A DNA stretch of 64,000 bases from GCA-2861595 sp035536185 (GTDB lineage Bacteria > Actinomycetota > Acidimicrobiia > Acidimicrobiales > GCA-2861595), in NCBI GenBank assembly GCA_035536185.1, contig DATLOM010000018.1:140728-204727 (forward strand), in the 5' to 3' direction. The position numbers and the translations under genes were made by a program. Shown piece after piece: positions 49,567 to 58,202 of the stretch; position 1 is the stretch's first letter, and every line of letters starts with the position of its first letter. A model generated the notes under the pieces. That model had not been told where the DNA came from and did not search any database. It saw nothing but the letters and a program-made list of their open reading frames with translations.

Positions 49567-50523
49567 TCAGCCGAGGCGCACCTCGCGGGACGCCCGGTTG
49601 TCCCGGCGCTCGACCATCTGTGCGGGCGCCACCGCGCACATCAGGGCCCGGAGTGTCACGCTTCCCGCCGGGTCGAGGCCGCCCCGCACGCTCCGATCCT
49701 GCAGCGCGGCCCGCAGCATCGCCCACCGGGCGGCACCGGCTCGACCGACCCGGGCATGGGCATATCCTTCGAGCAGCCGGACCCGCGCCCGACGCCGCCG
49801 AAGTGCCTGCTCGACAATAGGGCGCTCCTCCGCGGTCACCTGATCGAGAAGCTCTTCCAGGATGACGATGTCCCAGGCCAGGTAGCGCTCGCCGGACGAG
49901 AGGCTGTCCGGTCGGTTCCGGAAGGCGACCGTGCAGGTGCCCGGCACGGCCACCCTGCACCCGTTGCGGATCATGCGTATCCAGAGGTCCCAGTCCTCGT
50001 CGCAGCGCAGATCGCGGAAACCGCCGACGGCGTCGTAGCTCGCCCGCTCCATGACAACGTTGGAGAAGAGAAAGTTGCGGCGCAGGATCTCCCGGGGTTG
50101 ATCCTGCTCTGCCGGAATGGCGGCGATCAGGTTCCAGGGGGTCTTCGCGACCCGACGCTCCGGCACCCAGCGGAAGCCGGCGGCTGCGACTATTCCGCCA
50201 TGCCGGGCGTGACATTCCAGCATGACCTCGAGGTGGTCGGGCAACAAGTAGTCATCGGCGTCGAGCAGGGCCAGGAGCTCGCCTGAGGACCGGGCGATAC
50301 CATCCCGGCGCGCCACTCCGAGACCTTCGTTCTCGGGCTTGGTCACCAGTACGAGTGGGAGGTGGTCCGACCACCGCCTCGCGATCTCCCCCGTCTCGTC
50401 GGTGGAGCCGTCGTCGATGACGACCACCTCGTCCGCCGGACGCGACTGCGCCGCAACGGAAGCCAGGGCGGCATCGAGGAAGCGACCGGCATTGAACGCA
50501 GGAATGATCATCGACACAGTCAT
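49567..50523 (-). CDS. GT2 family glycosyltransferase
   Basis: The 318-aa GT-A enzyme starts MTVSMIIPAFNAGRFLDAAL, with DEVVVIDDGSTDETGEIA, the DxD-like LLALLDADDYLLPDHL and CDEDWDLWIRM. It is similar throughout to the GT2 enzyme at 53895-54908 (same motif order and RPDSLS segment), so the two are paralogues. ATG 50523 is the natural start; an upstream frame extension is of poor composition. Divergent from the membrane-anchored paralogue gene at 50721. Confidence 0.9.
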   Translation of the reverse strand: MTVSMIIPAFNAGRFLDAALASVAAQSRPADEVVVIDDGSTDETGEIARRWSDHLPLVLVTKPENEGLGVARRDGIARSSGELLALLDADDYLLPDHLEVMLECHARHGGIVAAAGFRWVPERRVAKTPWNLIAAIPAEQDQPREILRRNFLFSNVVMERASYDAVGGFRDLRCDEDWDLWIRMIRNGCRVAVPGTCTVAFRNRPDSLSSGERYLAWDIVILEELLDQVTAEERPIVEQALRRRRARVRLLEGYAHARVGRAGAARWAMLRAALQDRSVRGGLDPAGSVTLRALMCAVAPAQMVERRDNRASREVRLG

Positions 50524-50720
50524 CTGTCCCGCCTTCTTCGAGAGACGGCGAATGCTAGATGCCGTCCCCGACAGTCCTCCCGACCAGGATCGTGCCGCCG
50601 CTACCGCTACCGTGCCCCATCGTGGCGGAAACCCAGACGGTCGACACCCTGGAGCGCCAGGAGCGCCCGGAGACTCCGAGCTCAGGCGGCCGGGAGCGGG
50701 TACCGCGGCGGGAGCCGGTG

Positions 50721-52007
50721 ATGATCTACATGCTGGCCTGTCTCGTCCTGCTGGCCGGTGGCTTGTGGGCGGCGGCCCACCACCGTGAGCAAGAGCAGCC
50801 CTCGCCGGTGCCGGCGCCGGCGCCGGAGCGGCAAGGCTCTGCGGCCGAGGGGCCCGGAGCGGTATCGCCTCCCGCCATGGCCGAGTCACCGGAGACTCCG
50901 CCCTCGGTCGTCACTCAGGCGCCGAAGCCGAAGCCACCTCCCACACCCCCGACAACCGCTCCGATCCGGTCGAGGAACGCCCAGCAGTGGCCCTTCTCCT
51001 CCGACAGCATCTGGAACATGCCGATCGGTTCAGGTGCGACCTTTGCCGACCCGAACTTCTTCCAGCCGCCCAACGGTTACGGCTCCGACGCCAACCCGAT
51101 CGTCATGTCGCCCTCCAGCCCGCTGCGCCCGATCCACACCCACGCCTGGCCCGCCCGCTGCCACAAGAGCGGCGACGCCTACAGCGGTGTCTCGGTCCCC
51201 ATCCCCGACGACTATGTGGTGGCCCCCGACGACGGCAACTGGGATGGCAAGACGCCCAACCTCTCGGGGGGCGTGCTGCTGGCTGACGGGAGGACCGTCC
51301 GGGAGCTCAACTACTTCTCCCGCTGTGAAGCCGGTGGGCCGGCGAGCGTCACCACCGACGGGATGCGCAGCACCCACGACCTCTACGGCAACGGGCGCCC
51401 GGATTCGTTCCTCGGGGGCCACGGCGGATCGGGGCTGAGTGGTGTCGGCGGCAGCATCCGCCGGGGGGAGCTGATCGGTGCCGCCCCGATCCGCCACGTC
51501 ACCAAGCTGACCGTCGACATGAGCCGGTGGGGCACCCGTGAAGGGGGCCGCAACGCCCATCAGTGGCCCGCCTACGTCGCCGACTCCGACACCACCAGCC
51601 AGACCTACGGGCTCAACGCCCGCGGCTACACGCCGATCCTCAAGATGGGATCACTGCTGGCCATCCCTGGGCCGGTCGACCTCGACTCGCTCGGCCTGGA
51701 GACCCGTCCCGCCCGCAAGCTGGCCGAGGCCTGGCAGAACTACGGCTCCTACGTCGTGGACAACTCCGGGTTCGACACCGGCTGGGGCCAGAACCTGCTC
51801 AACGTCGAGCACGGCGTCAAGGCCGAGATGGCCGCCGCCGGCATCAACATGTCGACCTATTCGAGCTCAGGCTGGTCCGACACCGCCTGGAACCGGGACA
51901 TGAACCGCCTCTTCGACCAGCTCCACCACGTCACCAACAACGGCCCCGGCAGCATCGGTGGCGGCGGCACCCCCCGGGTGGCGCTGGCACCGCCGTTGGT
52001 CCCGTAG
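50721..52007 (+). CDS. Membrane-anchored WPFSSDSIWN-domain protein
   Basis: The 428-aa third paralogue has an N-terminal signal-anchor (MIYMLACLVLLAGGLWAAAH), a Pro/Glu-rich linker (about 22-85) and then the same domain of about 330 aa as at 40306 and 42446 (QQWPFSSDSIWNMPIGSGAT; GGHGGSGLSGVGGSIRRGEL). It stops after the shared domain (GTPRVALAPPLVP), showing that the domain is an independent unit. I choose ATG 50721 because GGGAG sits six nt upstream; GTG 50718 or an earlier GTG at 50622 would add a cytoplasmic tail. No riboswitch-like leader is seen. The function is unknown. Confidence 0.78.
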   Translation: MIYMLACLVLLAGGLWAAAHHREQEQPSPVPAPAPERQGSAAEGPGAVSPPAMAESPETPPSVVTQAPKPKPPPTPPTTAPIRSRNAQQWPFSSDSIWNMPIGSGATFADPNFFQPPNGYGSDANPIVMSPSSPLRPIHTHAWPARCHKSGDAYSGVSVPIPDDYVVAPDDGNWDGKTPNLSGGVLLADGRTVRELNYFSRCEAGGPASVTTDGMRSTHDLYGNGRPDSFLGGHGGSGLSGVGGSIRRGELIGAAPIRHVTKLTVDMSRWGTREGGRNAHQWPAYVADSDTTSQTYGLNARGYTPILKMGSLLAIPGPVDLDSLGLETRPARKLAEAWQNYGSYVVDNSGFDTGWGQNLLNVEHGVKAEMAAAGINMSTYSSSGWSDTAWNRDMNRLFDQLHHVTNNGPGSIGGGGTPRVALAPPLVP

Positions 52008-52025
52008 CTGGCCCGTCTTCGACAG

Positions 52026-52073
52026 AAAAAACCCTCAACCTGATTCATCGAGCAGGCGGAAGGGTTATATACT
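52026..52073 (+). promoter_or_regulatory. AT-rich promoter-like region, TATACT -10
   Basis: This is an unusually A+T-rich pocket (AAAAAACCCTCAACC to GGGTTATATACT) with a TATACT hexamer at 52068-52073, 95 nt upstream of the phosphodiesterase-like gene. A clear -35 element is not visible. Confidence 0.4.
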
Positions 52074-52167
52074 AGACGTTGCGTGGTGTTCGGACCGCGT
52101 AGAGTGATGGGATTGGCGCCCCGCCCGGGGCCGCTCAGCGTGCGCTTGAGCCAAGGAAGGGGCCGAC

Positions 52168-53883
52168 ATGGCGAAACCGAGAGTTGCAGCTATCGGCATC
52201 GACGCAGCCGAGTGGGCCGCAGTGGAGTCGCTGGTCGAGGAGGGCGCGCTGCCCAACATCGAGAAGCATCTGGATGCCAGCTCCATGCTCGAGATGCACG
52301 GAGATGCTCCTTACCGGGCCGAGGCGAGCTGGACCGAGTTCCTGACGGGCCGGAAGGCGGCGGACAACAGGTACTGGTCGACGGCGCAGTTCGACCCGGG
52401 TACCTACGAGATGTGGGAGGTGGGCGCCTACCGAGGAGTCCCCTTCTACGGGCGGCCCGACATCAAGTCCATCGTGTTCGACACGCCCCACGCCCACCTG
52501 GCGCCCGAGGCTCGGGGAGTGCAGATCACCGGATGGGGCGCCCACTCTCCGCAGTTCCCCACGGCCTCGTCACCCCGGGCTCTCGTCGCCGAAGTCGACA
52601 GGCGCTTCGGCGTTCACCGCGCGATCAAATCGGACAGCCTCGTCGGGTGGCACAACGACACGTACGGCCGCAACCTGACCGAAGCCATGCTCGACGGCCT
52701 CGACAAGAAAGCCGACATCAGCGCCTGGCTGCTCGATGAGTACCCCGACTGGGACCTGTTCGTGACGGTGCTGTCCGAGACCCATGTGGCCGGCCACCAG
52801 TTCCTGCACGGGGTGCTCGAAAAGCATCCCCTGCACGGTTCTCGGTTCTCGCCTGCCGCCGACGCGCACTTCCGGGCCACCTACAGCAAGGTCGACGAGG
52901 TGATCGGCCGGCTGACCGCCAGCCTGGGTGACGACACCACGGTCGTGCTGTTCGCCGTGCACGGTATGGCGTGGAACGGTGCCGACACGGCCTGCGTCTG
53001 GTTGCCCGAGCTCCTCCACCGGATGAGCTTCGGGAAGCCGTTCATCGACTTTCCCGCCTGGACGCCTGGAATGCCCCTGGTCGACCTCGAGCCGGAGATG
53101 GCGCCGGTGGAGTACCTGTTGAGGTACACAACCGAGCCGGTGGGCAGCATGTACAAGTCGAAGCCGTCCGCTCTCAAGAACCGGATCGCCTGGGGGATGA
53201 GGCGGATGACGCCACCCGGCCCGCTGACAACCATCGAAGGGATGTGGAGGCGTGCCTCAGGGGTGAAGTCACGCCATGTGTGGTGGGAGATGGATGTCCG
53301 CGAGCCGGGGTCGCCCACCACGGACCTCGCCATGGCCAGCGCCCGCCAGCCCTGCGACTATCACGTCGCCTCGTGGTTCTGCGCCCACTGGCCGAAGATG
53401 AGGTACTTCGTACTCCCGTCATTCTCCGACACCCACATCCGGATCAACCTGAAGGGCCGGGAGCAGAACGGCCTTGTCGACCCCCGCGAGTACGGCAAGG
53501 TGCTCGACGAGGTCGAGGAGATGCTGCGGGGGCTCACGAATGCCCGCACCGGTACACCCGTCGTGGCCGAGACGTACCGCGTGAGGGCTGACGACCCCAT
53601 GAACCCCGACGGGCCTACGGCGGACCTGGTCATCACCTTCGCCGACGTCGCCGATGTCGTCCACTCCCCCGATGTCGGCGTGGTCGGGCCGTGCCCCTTC
53701 CTCCGCTCGGGGGAGCACACCAACAACGGGTGGGCCGCCTTCCGCACCCCCAGTGGCGCCTCCGGAGCGTTGGGAGAGGGCCGCCCGCTCGACCTCGCGC
53801 CCACCCTGCTCGACCTCTTGGGACGGCCGCAGTCACCTCTCAACACCGGTCGCTCGGTCGCGCCGCTACTCCAGAGTCGCTGA
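52168..53883 (+). CDS. Type I phosphodiesterase/alkaline phosphatase superfamily protein
   Basis: The 571-aa protein has the alkaline-phosphatase-like core: Asp in IGIDAAEWAA (residues 10-15), a nucleophile region EASWTEFLTGRKA (about 52), SETHVAGHQF (about 208, metal ligand His) and AVHGMAWNGAD (about 270). In most relatives the last motif is DHG; here the Asp is Val, so metal binding may be altered. The C-terminus ends LDLAPTLLDLLG, typical of sulfatase or phosphodiesterase folds. No signal peptide, so it appears cytoplasmic. Related proteins in polysaccharide loci are poorly characterised. The next glycosyltransferase gene starts 11 nt later. Confidence 0.8.
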   Translation: MAKPRVAAIGIDAAEWAAVESLVEEGALPNIEKHLDASSMLEMHGDAPYRAEASWTEFLTGRKAADNRYWSTAQFDPGTYEMWEVGAYRGVPFYGRPDIKSIVFDTPHAHLAPEARGVQITGWGAHSPQFPTASSPRALVAEVDRRFGVHRAIKSDSLVGWHNDTYGRNLTEAMLDGLDKKADISAWLLDEYPDWDLFVTVLSETHVAGHQFLHGVLEKHPLHGSRFSPAADAHFRATYSKVDEVIGRLTASLGDDTTVVLFAVHGMAWNGADTACVWLPELLHRMSFGKPFIDFPAWTPGMPLVDLEPEMAPVEYLLRYTTEPVGSMYKSKPSALKNRIAWGMRRMTPPGPLTTIEGMWRRASGVKSRHVWWEMDVREPGSPTTDLAMASARQPCDYHVASWFCAHWPKMRYFVLPSFSDTHIRINLKGREQNGLVDPREYGKVLDEVEEMLRGLTNARTGTPVVAETYRVRADDPMNPDGPTADLVITFADVADVVHSPDVGVVGPCPFLRSGEHTNNGWAAFRTPSGASGALGEGRPLDLAPTLLDLLGRPQSPLNTGRSVAPLLQSR

Positions 53884-53894
53884 GGCTCGTACCG

Positions 53895-54908
53895 ATGGCG
53901 GAGGAGCCCCCGCTCCCAGGCAGCACCGGAGGAGGACGAGGCGGCGGCGAGACGATCAGCGTGATCGTGCCGGCCTACAACGCCGCTGAGTTCCTCGATG
54001 CCACCCTCGCCTCCGTCGTCGCCCAGTCGCGGGCGCCCGACGAGGTGGTGGTCCTCGACGATGCCTCCACCGACGACACTGCCGTCGTGGCCAAGCGATG
54101 GGCGGACCTTTTGCCCCTGGTGCTGGTCGAACGAAGGCAGAACGAGGGCCTCGGGGCGGCTCGCCAGCTGGCCATCGAGCACTCCAGCGGCTCGCTGATC
54201 GCCCTCCTCGATTCCGACGACTACTGGTTGCCGGACCACCTCGCCGTGTTGCAGGCCGCGTGGGAGCGTGCCGGGGGCGTGGTCACAGCCGACAAGATCG
54301 ACTGGGTCCCGGGCCGGCGCCTCAGCCGCACCAGCTGGGCCGAGAGTGTCGCCATCCCGGCGCCGGAGCTCCAGGCCCAGGCGATCATCTCCGGGAACTT
54401 CGGCTTGTACTGCTCGCTGTTCAGCCGAGCCGACTACGAAGCGGCCGGCGGCTTTCGGCCGCTGCGGAAGAGCGAGGACTGGGACCTCTGGATCCGGATG
54501 GTCCGAAGTGGCAGCCCCCTACGGGTCGCTCCCACGCCGACGGTCATCTACCGAAAGCGTCCGGACAGCCTCTCGGCCAACAACGGCTGCATCGGGGCGG
54601 AGATCGCCATCCTCGAGGGTCTCTGCCAAGAGGTGGGCCCGGATGAGCAGCCCATCGTCCACCGGGCGCTGCGGCTGTACCGGGCGCGCCATGAGTACCT
54701 CGCAGCCTTTGCCGACGTCGCCGACGGTTCGGTAAGTCGCGCCCGATGGCGCTGGTTGCGGGCTGCTGCCCGGGACCGCCGGGTCGGCCGCGGCCCAGGG
54801 GGCTACCCGAGTGTCGCTCTACGGGCCGTCGCCTGCAGCGTCGCCCCCCGCAGGGCGCTGGCCATTCAGCGCTCGCGGCAATCCGACGTGAAGCTGCTCG
54901 CGAAGTAG
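53895..54908 (+). CDS. GT2 family glycosyltransferase
   Basis: The 337-aa GT-A enzyme has a Gly-rich N-terminus, then ISVIVPAYNAAEFLDATL, EVVVLDDASTDDTAVVA, LIALLDSDDYWLPDHL (DxD) and KSEDWDLWIRM. It is a paralogue of the enzyme at 49567-50523. ATG 53895 lies just after the phosphodiesterase-like gene; the flippase gene starts 4 nt after its stop, so the three genes probably form an operon. The sugar is unknown. Confidence 0.9.
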   Translation: MAEEPPLPGSTGGGRGGGETISVIVPAYNAAEFLDATLASVVAQSRAPDEVVVLDDASTDDTAVVAKRWADLLPLVLVERRQNEGLGAARQLAIEHSSGSLIALLDSDDYWLPDHLAVLQAAWERAGGVVTADKIDWVPGRRLSRTSWAESVAIPAPELQAQAIISGNFGLYCSLFSRADYEAAGGFRPLRKSEDWDLWIRMVRSGSPLRVAPTPTVIYRKRPDSLSANNGCIGAEIAILEGLCQEVGPDEQPIVHRALRLYRARHEYLAAFADVADGSVSRARWRWLRAAARDRRVGRGPGGYPSVALRAVACSVAPRRALAIQRSRQSDVKLLAK

Positions 54909-54912
54909 CCGG

Positions 54913-56292
54913 TTGACCGTCGGCATGAAGCCTTCGGCTGAGGCTGCCGAAGGGCTGCGCCGGCCATCGGTAGCGCAGTCGATGCTGGTCACCGTCGGCG
55001 CCAGCGCGGTCACTCTGGTGGTGACCCTCTTCACCGGCGTCCTCACCGCCCGGCTGCTCAACCCCGCCGGCCGGGGTGAGGTCGCGGCCGTCGTGGGATG
55101 GGCCACCACGGTTGCCCTCCTCGCGTCGCTCGGGTCCAAGGAGTCCGTCACCTACCTCCAGTCGAAGGAGCCGGCTCACGCCCGCTCCCTGCTCACCACT
55201 TCGATCGTTTACATCTGCCTGCTGGGATCGGCAGGCGTGGCCGTGGCCGAGCTGCTGGTGCCGATCGGGTTCGCATCCCAGCGGGGCGAGGTCGTCGATC
55301 TGGTGCGGGTATTTCTCCTCATGACGGTGCCGATCATGATGTGGGAGGGCCTCATCGGGGTTCTGAACGGCCATCAGCTGTTCGTGGCCGCCAGCGCCGC
55401 TCGTGTCGGCCAGCTCACCGCCTTCGCAGTCGGCCTCTTCGCGCTGTGGCAGCTGGACCGGGTCCACGTGCTCTCGGTACTGCTGGCGCAGGCTCTCAGC
55501 CACGTGGGCACCGCCGCTGTGCTGATCGTCTTTCTCGGGCACCGGGTCGGTTTCGGCCGCTTCTCACCGGCCCTGGCCCGCCGGATGCTCACGGACGGCC
55601 TGAAGCTGCACATGGGCAGCCTGGGCAGCATCGGCAACGCCCGGATGGACATCCTGGTGATGCCGGCGATCCTGGCTCCGAGGGAGATCGGGCTGTACGC
55701 GGTGGCGGTGAGCGGCGCCTCCATCGTCGTCTCGCTCTTCGGCGGCCTCCGCGCCGTCGTCTATCCCATCGCCGCCCGCCGCGGGGCGGACAGCGGCATG
55801 CCGCTGGTCGAGACGACCCTGCGCTTCACCATGACGGGGGCGTTCCTCGTCGGTGCCGTCCTGGCGCTGGGCGCGCCGTTCCTCGTGCGCCTTCTCTACG
55901 GCGACGACTTCGCCGGCGCCGTCCGGTCCCTGCAGATCCTGATCCCCGGTCTCGTGCTGTGGTCGGGGGCGGCGATCCTCGGCGGCGGGATGAATGCCCT
56001 CGGCAAGCCGCTCCTCACCAGCCTGGCCCAGTTCGCCGGCCTCGCCGTCACCGTGGTGGGGCTGCTGGTGACCTTGCCCACGCTCGGGATCGTCGGTGCC
56101 GCACTCACCTCCACGCTGGCCTACGGGACCGTCTTTGGGATCCTCTTGGTCCTCCTGTCCCGGCAACCCGGCTTCTCGGCCCGCCGCGCCCTGTCGCCGC
56201 GGCGCTTCGTCCATGACGCGGTGAGGCTTCTGGCCATGGCCAACGGCGCCGCCCGGCGGAGGCGGCACGAGCACGAGCACGAGCACGAGTGA
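54913..56292 (+). CDS. Wzx-like polysaccharide flippase
   Basis: The 459-aa MOP-superfamily membrane protein has about 12-14 helices, starting TVGASAVTLVVTLFTGVLTA and with LLNPAGRGEVAAVVGWAT, a conserved Wzx-like loop. It would move lipid-linked repeat units across the membrane. The start is TTG 54913 or ATG 54925 (MKPSAEAAEGL). The C-terminus ends in a basic run followed by four His-Glu pairs (RRRRHEHEHEHE), encoded by a GAGCAC repeat that could vary in length. Confidence 0.87.
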   Translation: MTVGMKPSAEAAEGLRRPSVAQSMLVTVGASAVTLVVTLFTGVLTARLLNPAGRGEVAAVVGWATTVALLASLGSKESVTYLQSKEPAHARSLLTTSIVYICLLGSAGVAVAELLVPIGFASQRGEVVDLVRVFLLMTVPIMMWEGLIGVLNGHQLFVAASAARVGQLTAFAVGLFALWQLDRVHVLSVLLAQALSHVGTAAVLIVFLGHRVGFGRFSPALARRMLTDGLKLHMGSLGSIGNARMDILVMPAILAPREIGLYAVAVSGASIVVSLFGGLRAVVYPIAARRGADSGMPLVETTLRFTMTGAFLVGAVLALGAPFLVRLLYGDDFAGAVRSLQILIPGLVLWSGAAILGGGMNALGKPLLTSLAQFAGLAVTVVGLLVTLPTLGIVGAALTSTLAYGTVFGILLVLLSRQPGFSARRALSPRRFVHDAVRLLAMANGAARRRRHEHEHEHE

Positions 56293-56335
56293 CCCCGAGA
56301 CTCGCCGGGTCAGCCGCCCGGATCAGCTGCCCGGA

Positions 56336-57481
56336 TCAGCTGGTGGACATAGCCCGAGGAGCGCGCAGGCGGCGCTCCATCGGTCGCTCCACAGTAGAGA
56401 ACAGGGTCGCGCTCGCCGCTACGGAAACAGCCAGCAGCGTCAGGATGCCGGCCACGATGAACGCCGGCCCCCTCCCGCGCAGATCGACGGCCCCGTCGGC
56501 GACCTCGAGCACCATCGCGTGAAGCAGGTAGAAGGCGAAGGACCACTCACCGAGGCGGACGAGGGCGCGGTGACGGGCGAATGACCGTCGACCGGCGATG
56601 TCGGCCTGGGCGGCGGCCACGATAAGCAGGGCGAAGGGCACCAGGGTGACGGCGGCGACCTGGAAGGCCGGCGGTACGGCCCGGCAGGCCAACCAGACCG
56701 CCACGGCCAGAGCCAGAGCCGGAGCGAGCCGAAAACGACCCGTCGCTCCCGCACGAACCTCGAGAGCCAGGAGGATGCCGAGGACGAACTCGGGGAGCCG
56801 GGCTACTGGGAACACGTACACGAGCCAGTGCCGGGCCGCGGGGGCGGCGGCGTAACCGGCACCGGCGGCCAGGAGGGTGCCTGAGACACTCAGGCCCATC
56901 AAAGCCCGACGCCAGCGCTGGCCAAAGTGAGCTAGAACGGGCAAAAGGAACGGGAACGTGGCGTAGAAGAACGCCTCGACCGCCAGTGTCCAGGCGACAG
57001 CGTTCACCGCGAAGTGCACATCTGGTGACGGGTGCCAGGACTGCAGGAGCGTGAGACTCAAGACGGCGGGTACCAACCCGACGGAGTGGCCGGCGGCAAG
57101 CAGGACGACCAGCGCGAGCAGCCAGGCCACCGCGTGGTTGGGCACGATCCTGGCCACCCGCCGGCGGTAGAAGGCCGCCGGCCGATCACCCGGCCGGGCA
57201 GACCAGGTGAGGACGAAGCCGCTTAGCACGAAGAAGAAGGAGACGCCGGCGAAGCCGGTCTGGGCTGTCCCGTTCACAGGGTTCTCCGGGTCGAGAAACG
57301 CGTCGCCGGCATGGTTGGCGAAGACGGCCAGCGCGGCCAGGAACCGCAGCCCCGTCAAGGACGGCAGCCGGACTACCTCCTGCCCACGATCAGGCAGGAT
57401 GGGCGATTCCTCGGGCCGAGACGTCGGCGCCAATGCTTCGGGCGGCAGACTCGCTGGGGAGGTGATGCGCGAACGGAACAT
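56336..57481 (-). CDS. Acyltransferase 3 family membrane protein
   Basis: The 381-aa OafA/YrhL-type O-acyltransferase has about ten helices and the motif RLPSLTGLRFLAALAVFANH with its catalytic-type His, then FFFVLSGFVLTW. It would acetylate or otherwise acylate surface sugars. The start is uncertain. The ATG at 57481 makes a 92-nt overlap with the methyltransferase gene. GGAGG at 57376-57380 points instead to a start near 57367, where only CTG fits (TTG 57358 is too far). The core domain begins there anyway. Confidence 0.85.
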   Translation of the reverse strand: MFRSRITSPASLPPEALAPTSRPEESPILPDRGQEVVRLPSLTGLRFLAALAVFANHAGDAFLDPENPVNGTAQTGFAGVSFFFVLSGFVLTWSARPGDRPAAFYRRRVARIVPNHAVAWLLALVVLLAAGHSVGLVPAVLSLTLLQSWHPSPDVHFAVNAVAWTLAVEAFFYATFPFLLPVLAHFGQRWRRALMGLSVSGTLLAAGAGYAAAPAARHWLVYVFPVARLPEFVLGILLALEVRAGATGRFRLAPALALAVAVWLACRAVPPAFQVAAVTLVPFALLIVAAAQADIAGRRSFARHRALVRLGEWSFAFYLLHAMVLEVADGAVDLRGRGPAFIVAGILTLLAVSVAASATLFSTVERPMERRLRAPRAMSTS

Positions 57482-58202
57482 CGGCGGGCTCGCAGATGAA
57501 GGTCTGGACGAAGGCCTCGGGAAGATGGCGGATGACCCGGAACCCCGCCACGGCGAGCAGGGACGCGAGGCAACTCGGCGTCAGGCCCCAAAACCAGTTG
57601 CCATAACCCTGCTCGGGCTCGAAGCCGTCGGTGATGCCCACCTGACGATCGAGGCCCAGTGAGGAGAGGTTCCACCGGCGGCGGGCGCGAGGGGCGAGCA
57701 TGGGATAGAAGACGGCAGCATTGGGCATGCCGTTCATCTCCGGGATCGTCGACGTGCGCAGGATCAGTGTCTGGCCGCACACGCGGCGCAAGGCGACCAG
57801 GACGTCGAAGGGGCTGGGGTGGTGGTACAGCACGCCGGCGCACAGGACGACGTCGGCCACGCCAAGGCGCTGGATGGTGTCGCCGTCGGTGATGTCGCCG
57901 AGGACGAATGAAACTGCGGACCCACGTCGCTCCTTGGCGGCCTCGAATTCGGGAGTCGGGCCGAACACGTCCAGGCCGGTCACAGTGGTCGCTCCGGCAT
58001 CCTCGGCGACGAAGGAGAATTCGCCATTGACTCCCCACATGCAACCGACGTCGAGGAAGCTCTTGCCTGGGGCGTACTGGCGGACGTGCTCAGGGAGCCG
58101 GTCGTAGCTGCCCACGTCGTCGCCCCGGTAAGCCCGCCAGCGCCGCCATGCCAGGTTCGCCTTGCGATTCCTGAGCATCCACACCTTGGTGCGATAGAGC
58201 AT
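57390..58202 (-). CDS. Class I SAM-dependent methyltransferase
   Basis: The 270-aa protein starts MLYRTKVWMLRNRKANLAWR. SAM-binding motif I is FLDVGCMWGVNGEFSFVA (about residue 50) and the acidic loop TGLDVFGP follows, then VADVVLCAGVLYHHPSPFDV. It resembles methyltransferases that modify sugars or lipid carriers. Its ATG overlaps the stop of the preceding glycosyltransferase by one base (TGATG), so it is coupled to it. The acceptor is unknown. Confidence 0.85.
   Translation of the reverse strand: MLYRTKVWMLRNRKANLAWRRWRAYRGDDVGSYDRLPEHVRQYAPGKSFLDVGCMWGVNGEFSFVAEDAGATTVTGLDVFGPTPEFEAAKERRGSAVSFVLGDITDGDTIQRLGVADVVLCAGVLYHHPSPFDVLVALRRVCGQTLILRTSTIPEMNGMPNAAVFYPMLAPRARRRWNLSSLGLDRQVGITDGFEPEQGYGNWFWGLTPSCLASLLAVAGFRVIRHLPEAFVQTFICEPADVPFAHHLPSESAARSIGADVSARGIAHPA

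Noticed and set aside
52028..52066. Terminator after the third WPFSSDSIWN paralogue
   Set aside because: The AACCCT/AGGGTT stem is only 6 bp with a 26-nt or longer loop, and its U-run would be on the minus strand where no gene ends.
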